A stretch of 64,000 nt of DNA from CAWARU01 sp963805795. Its GTDB lineage: Bacteria > Pseudomonadota > Gammaproteobacteria > UBA6186 > Azoamicaceae. The notes beneath the pieces were generated by a model. That model ran no database searches. It was given only the letters and a program-made list of their open reading frames with translations, and had not been told where the DNA came from. How positions within the stretch are numbered: the stretch's first letter is position 1; each line of letters starts with the position of its first letter. The stretch covers positions 372,001-436,000 of the forward strand of contig CAWDVG010000004.1 in assembly GCA_963805795.1 (NCBI GenBank). The letters run 5' to 3'. Below, piece after piece: positions 63,649 through 64,000 of the stretch. Made by a program: the position numbers and the translations under genes.

Positions 63649-64000
63649 ATGCCTGAGCATCCATTAATTTTTTCTCAATCCAATGTAACTAAAGAACATA
63701 AAGATGATAAAGAAAAATCCTACAGGGATTATGCATTAACTTCAACTGATACTATACCGTTATCAGCATTTAATGAATTACTTCATTATCCAGAAATAAG
63801 AGACTTCGATGATATAGACAAACAAATTACTTATCTTATTAAATACTGTAATTACAGTTTGCCTCAAGCTCAGTTTTGTATTGGATTGCGCTTTCACAAT
63901 GGTTTTACAGTAGCTAAAGACGCTAAACTTGCGGCTACTTTATATCAAATGGCAGCAAATCAAGGGAATGCTAGAGCGCAATTATTTCTTGGTTACTGCT
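63649..64000 (+). CDS. Sel1-repeat protein, cut by window end
   Basis: Begins with ATG at 63649 after a TTGAGGA site and stays open to the last base (117 codons). Residues 1-60 are polar; from about residue 70 Sel1 repeats begin (QAQFCIGLRFHNGFTVAKDA, then LAATLYQMAANQGNARAQLF). It is the third Sel1-type gene in this part of the window and shares the motif-bearing promoter region with the divergent hydrolase operon. Full length and function cannot be seen. Confidence 0.8.
   Translation, partial: MPEHPLIFSQSNVTKEHKDDKEKSYRDYALTSTDTIPLSAFNELLHYPEIRDFDDIDKQITYLIKYCNYSLPQAQFCIGLRFHNGFTVAKDAKLAATLYQMAANQGNARAQLFLGYC

Noticed and set aside
1..64000. tRNA or rRNA genes and CRISPR arrays
   Set aside because: I saw no tRNA-like clover-leaf ends, no rRNA sequence and no regularly spaced repeat-spacer array; a computed scan was not possible.

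Overview
The window reads as AT-rich chromosome of a gammaproteobacterium, most likely of the order Legionellales (Coxiella/Legionella relatives). The housekeeping blocks are typical of gammaproteobacteria: lptD-surA-rsmA-apaH, amgK-murU-djlA, the aa3 cytochrome oxidase block, and cysQ/hslR/priA. The spaces between them hold large Ala/Ser-rich or Sel1-repeat proteins of the kind intracellular Legionellales use as secreted effectors. The genus cannot be fixed from sequence alone.

Layout. 1-6.2 kb: an edge hypothetical, a very basic hypothetical protein, rpe, a VapC remnant, a TetR regulator, a broken IS607 element and tag. 6.3-23.8 kb: an accessory zone with a 914-residue Ala/Ser-rich protein, a repeat-rich stretch leading to a DUF234-type ATPase, an alpha/beta hydrolase, a nuclease remnant, a 1146-residue protein built of two diverged modules, an IS3 scrap, a VOC protein, a Sel1 protein, a LuxR-HTH/NB-ARC/TPR protein with an apparent membrane segment, an orphan LuxR-type HTH protein, and a smaller relative of the 1146-residue protein. 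23.8-32.1 kb: apaH, rsmA, surA and lptD on the minus strand, and divergently amgK, murU and djlA (outer-membrane biogenesis and cell-wall recycling).

32.2-35.9 kb: the most interesting locus. A compact minus-strand gene set encodes an EamA transporter, a LysR regulator, a 57-residue peptide, a HEXXH-motif protein of the peptide-modification type, and a small unrecognised protein. It looks like a minimal RiPP (ribosomally made, modified peptide) cluster. 35.9-44.3 kb: terminal oxidase genes ctaC, ctaD, ctaG, ctaE on the minus strand, and divergently a frameshifted SURF1, an oxidase-cluster membrane protein, ctaA, ctaB and a SCO protein. 44.3-44.74 kb: a gene-free stretch with five TTATNCACA DnaA boxes in one orientation, a candidate replication origin or DnaA-binding locus.

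44.7-50.5 kb: cysQ, an hslR with a long His/Asn/Pro/Gln-rich tail, priA and a CPA1 antiporter. 50.5-64 kb: accessory again, with an acetyltransferase, a DUF6431-like protein, a two-gene MuA/MuB-like (TnsB/TnsC-like) transposon with recognisable ends that interrupts a Sel1 gene, a secreted winged-helix-like protein, a 1053-residue Sel1 protein, an SDR with a changed catalytic residue, an EEP hydrolase, a three-gene operon (alpha/beta hydrolase, membrane protein, HAD phosphatase) and the start of another Sel1 protein. Five copies of an 18-bp motif lie upstream of genes in this last part and suggest a shared regulator.
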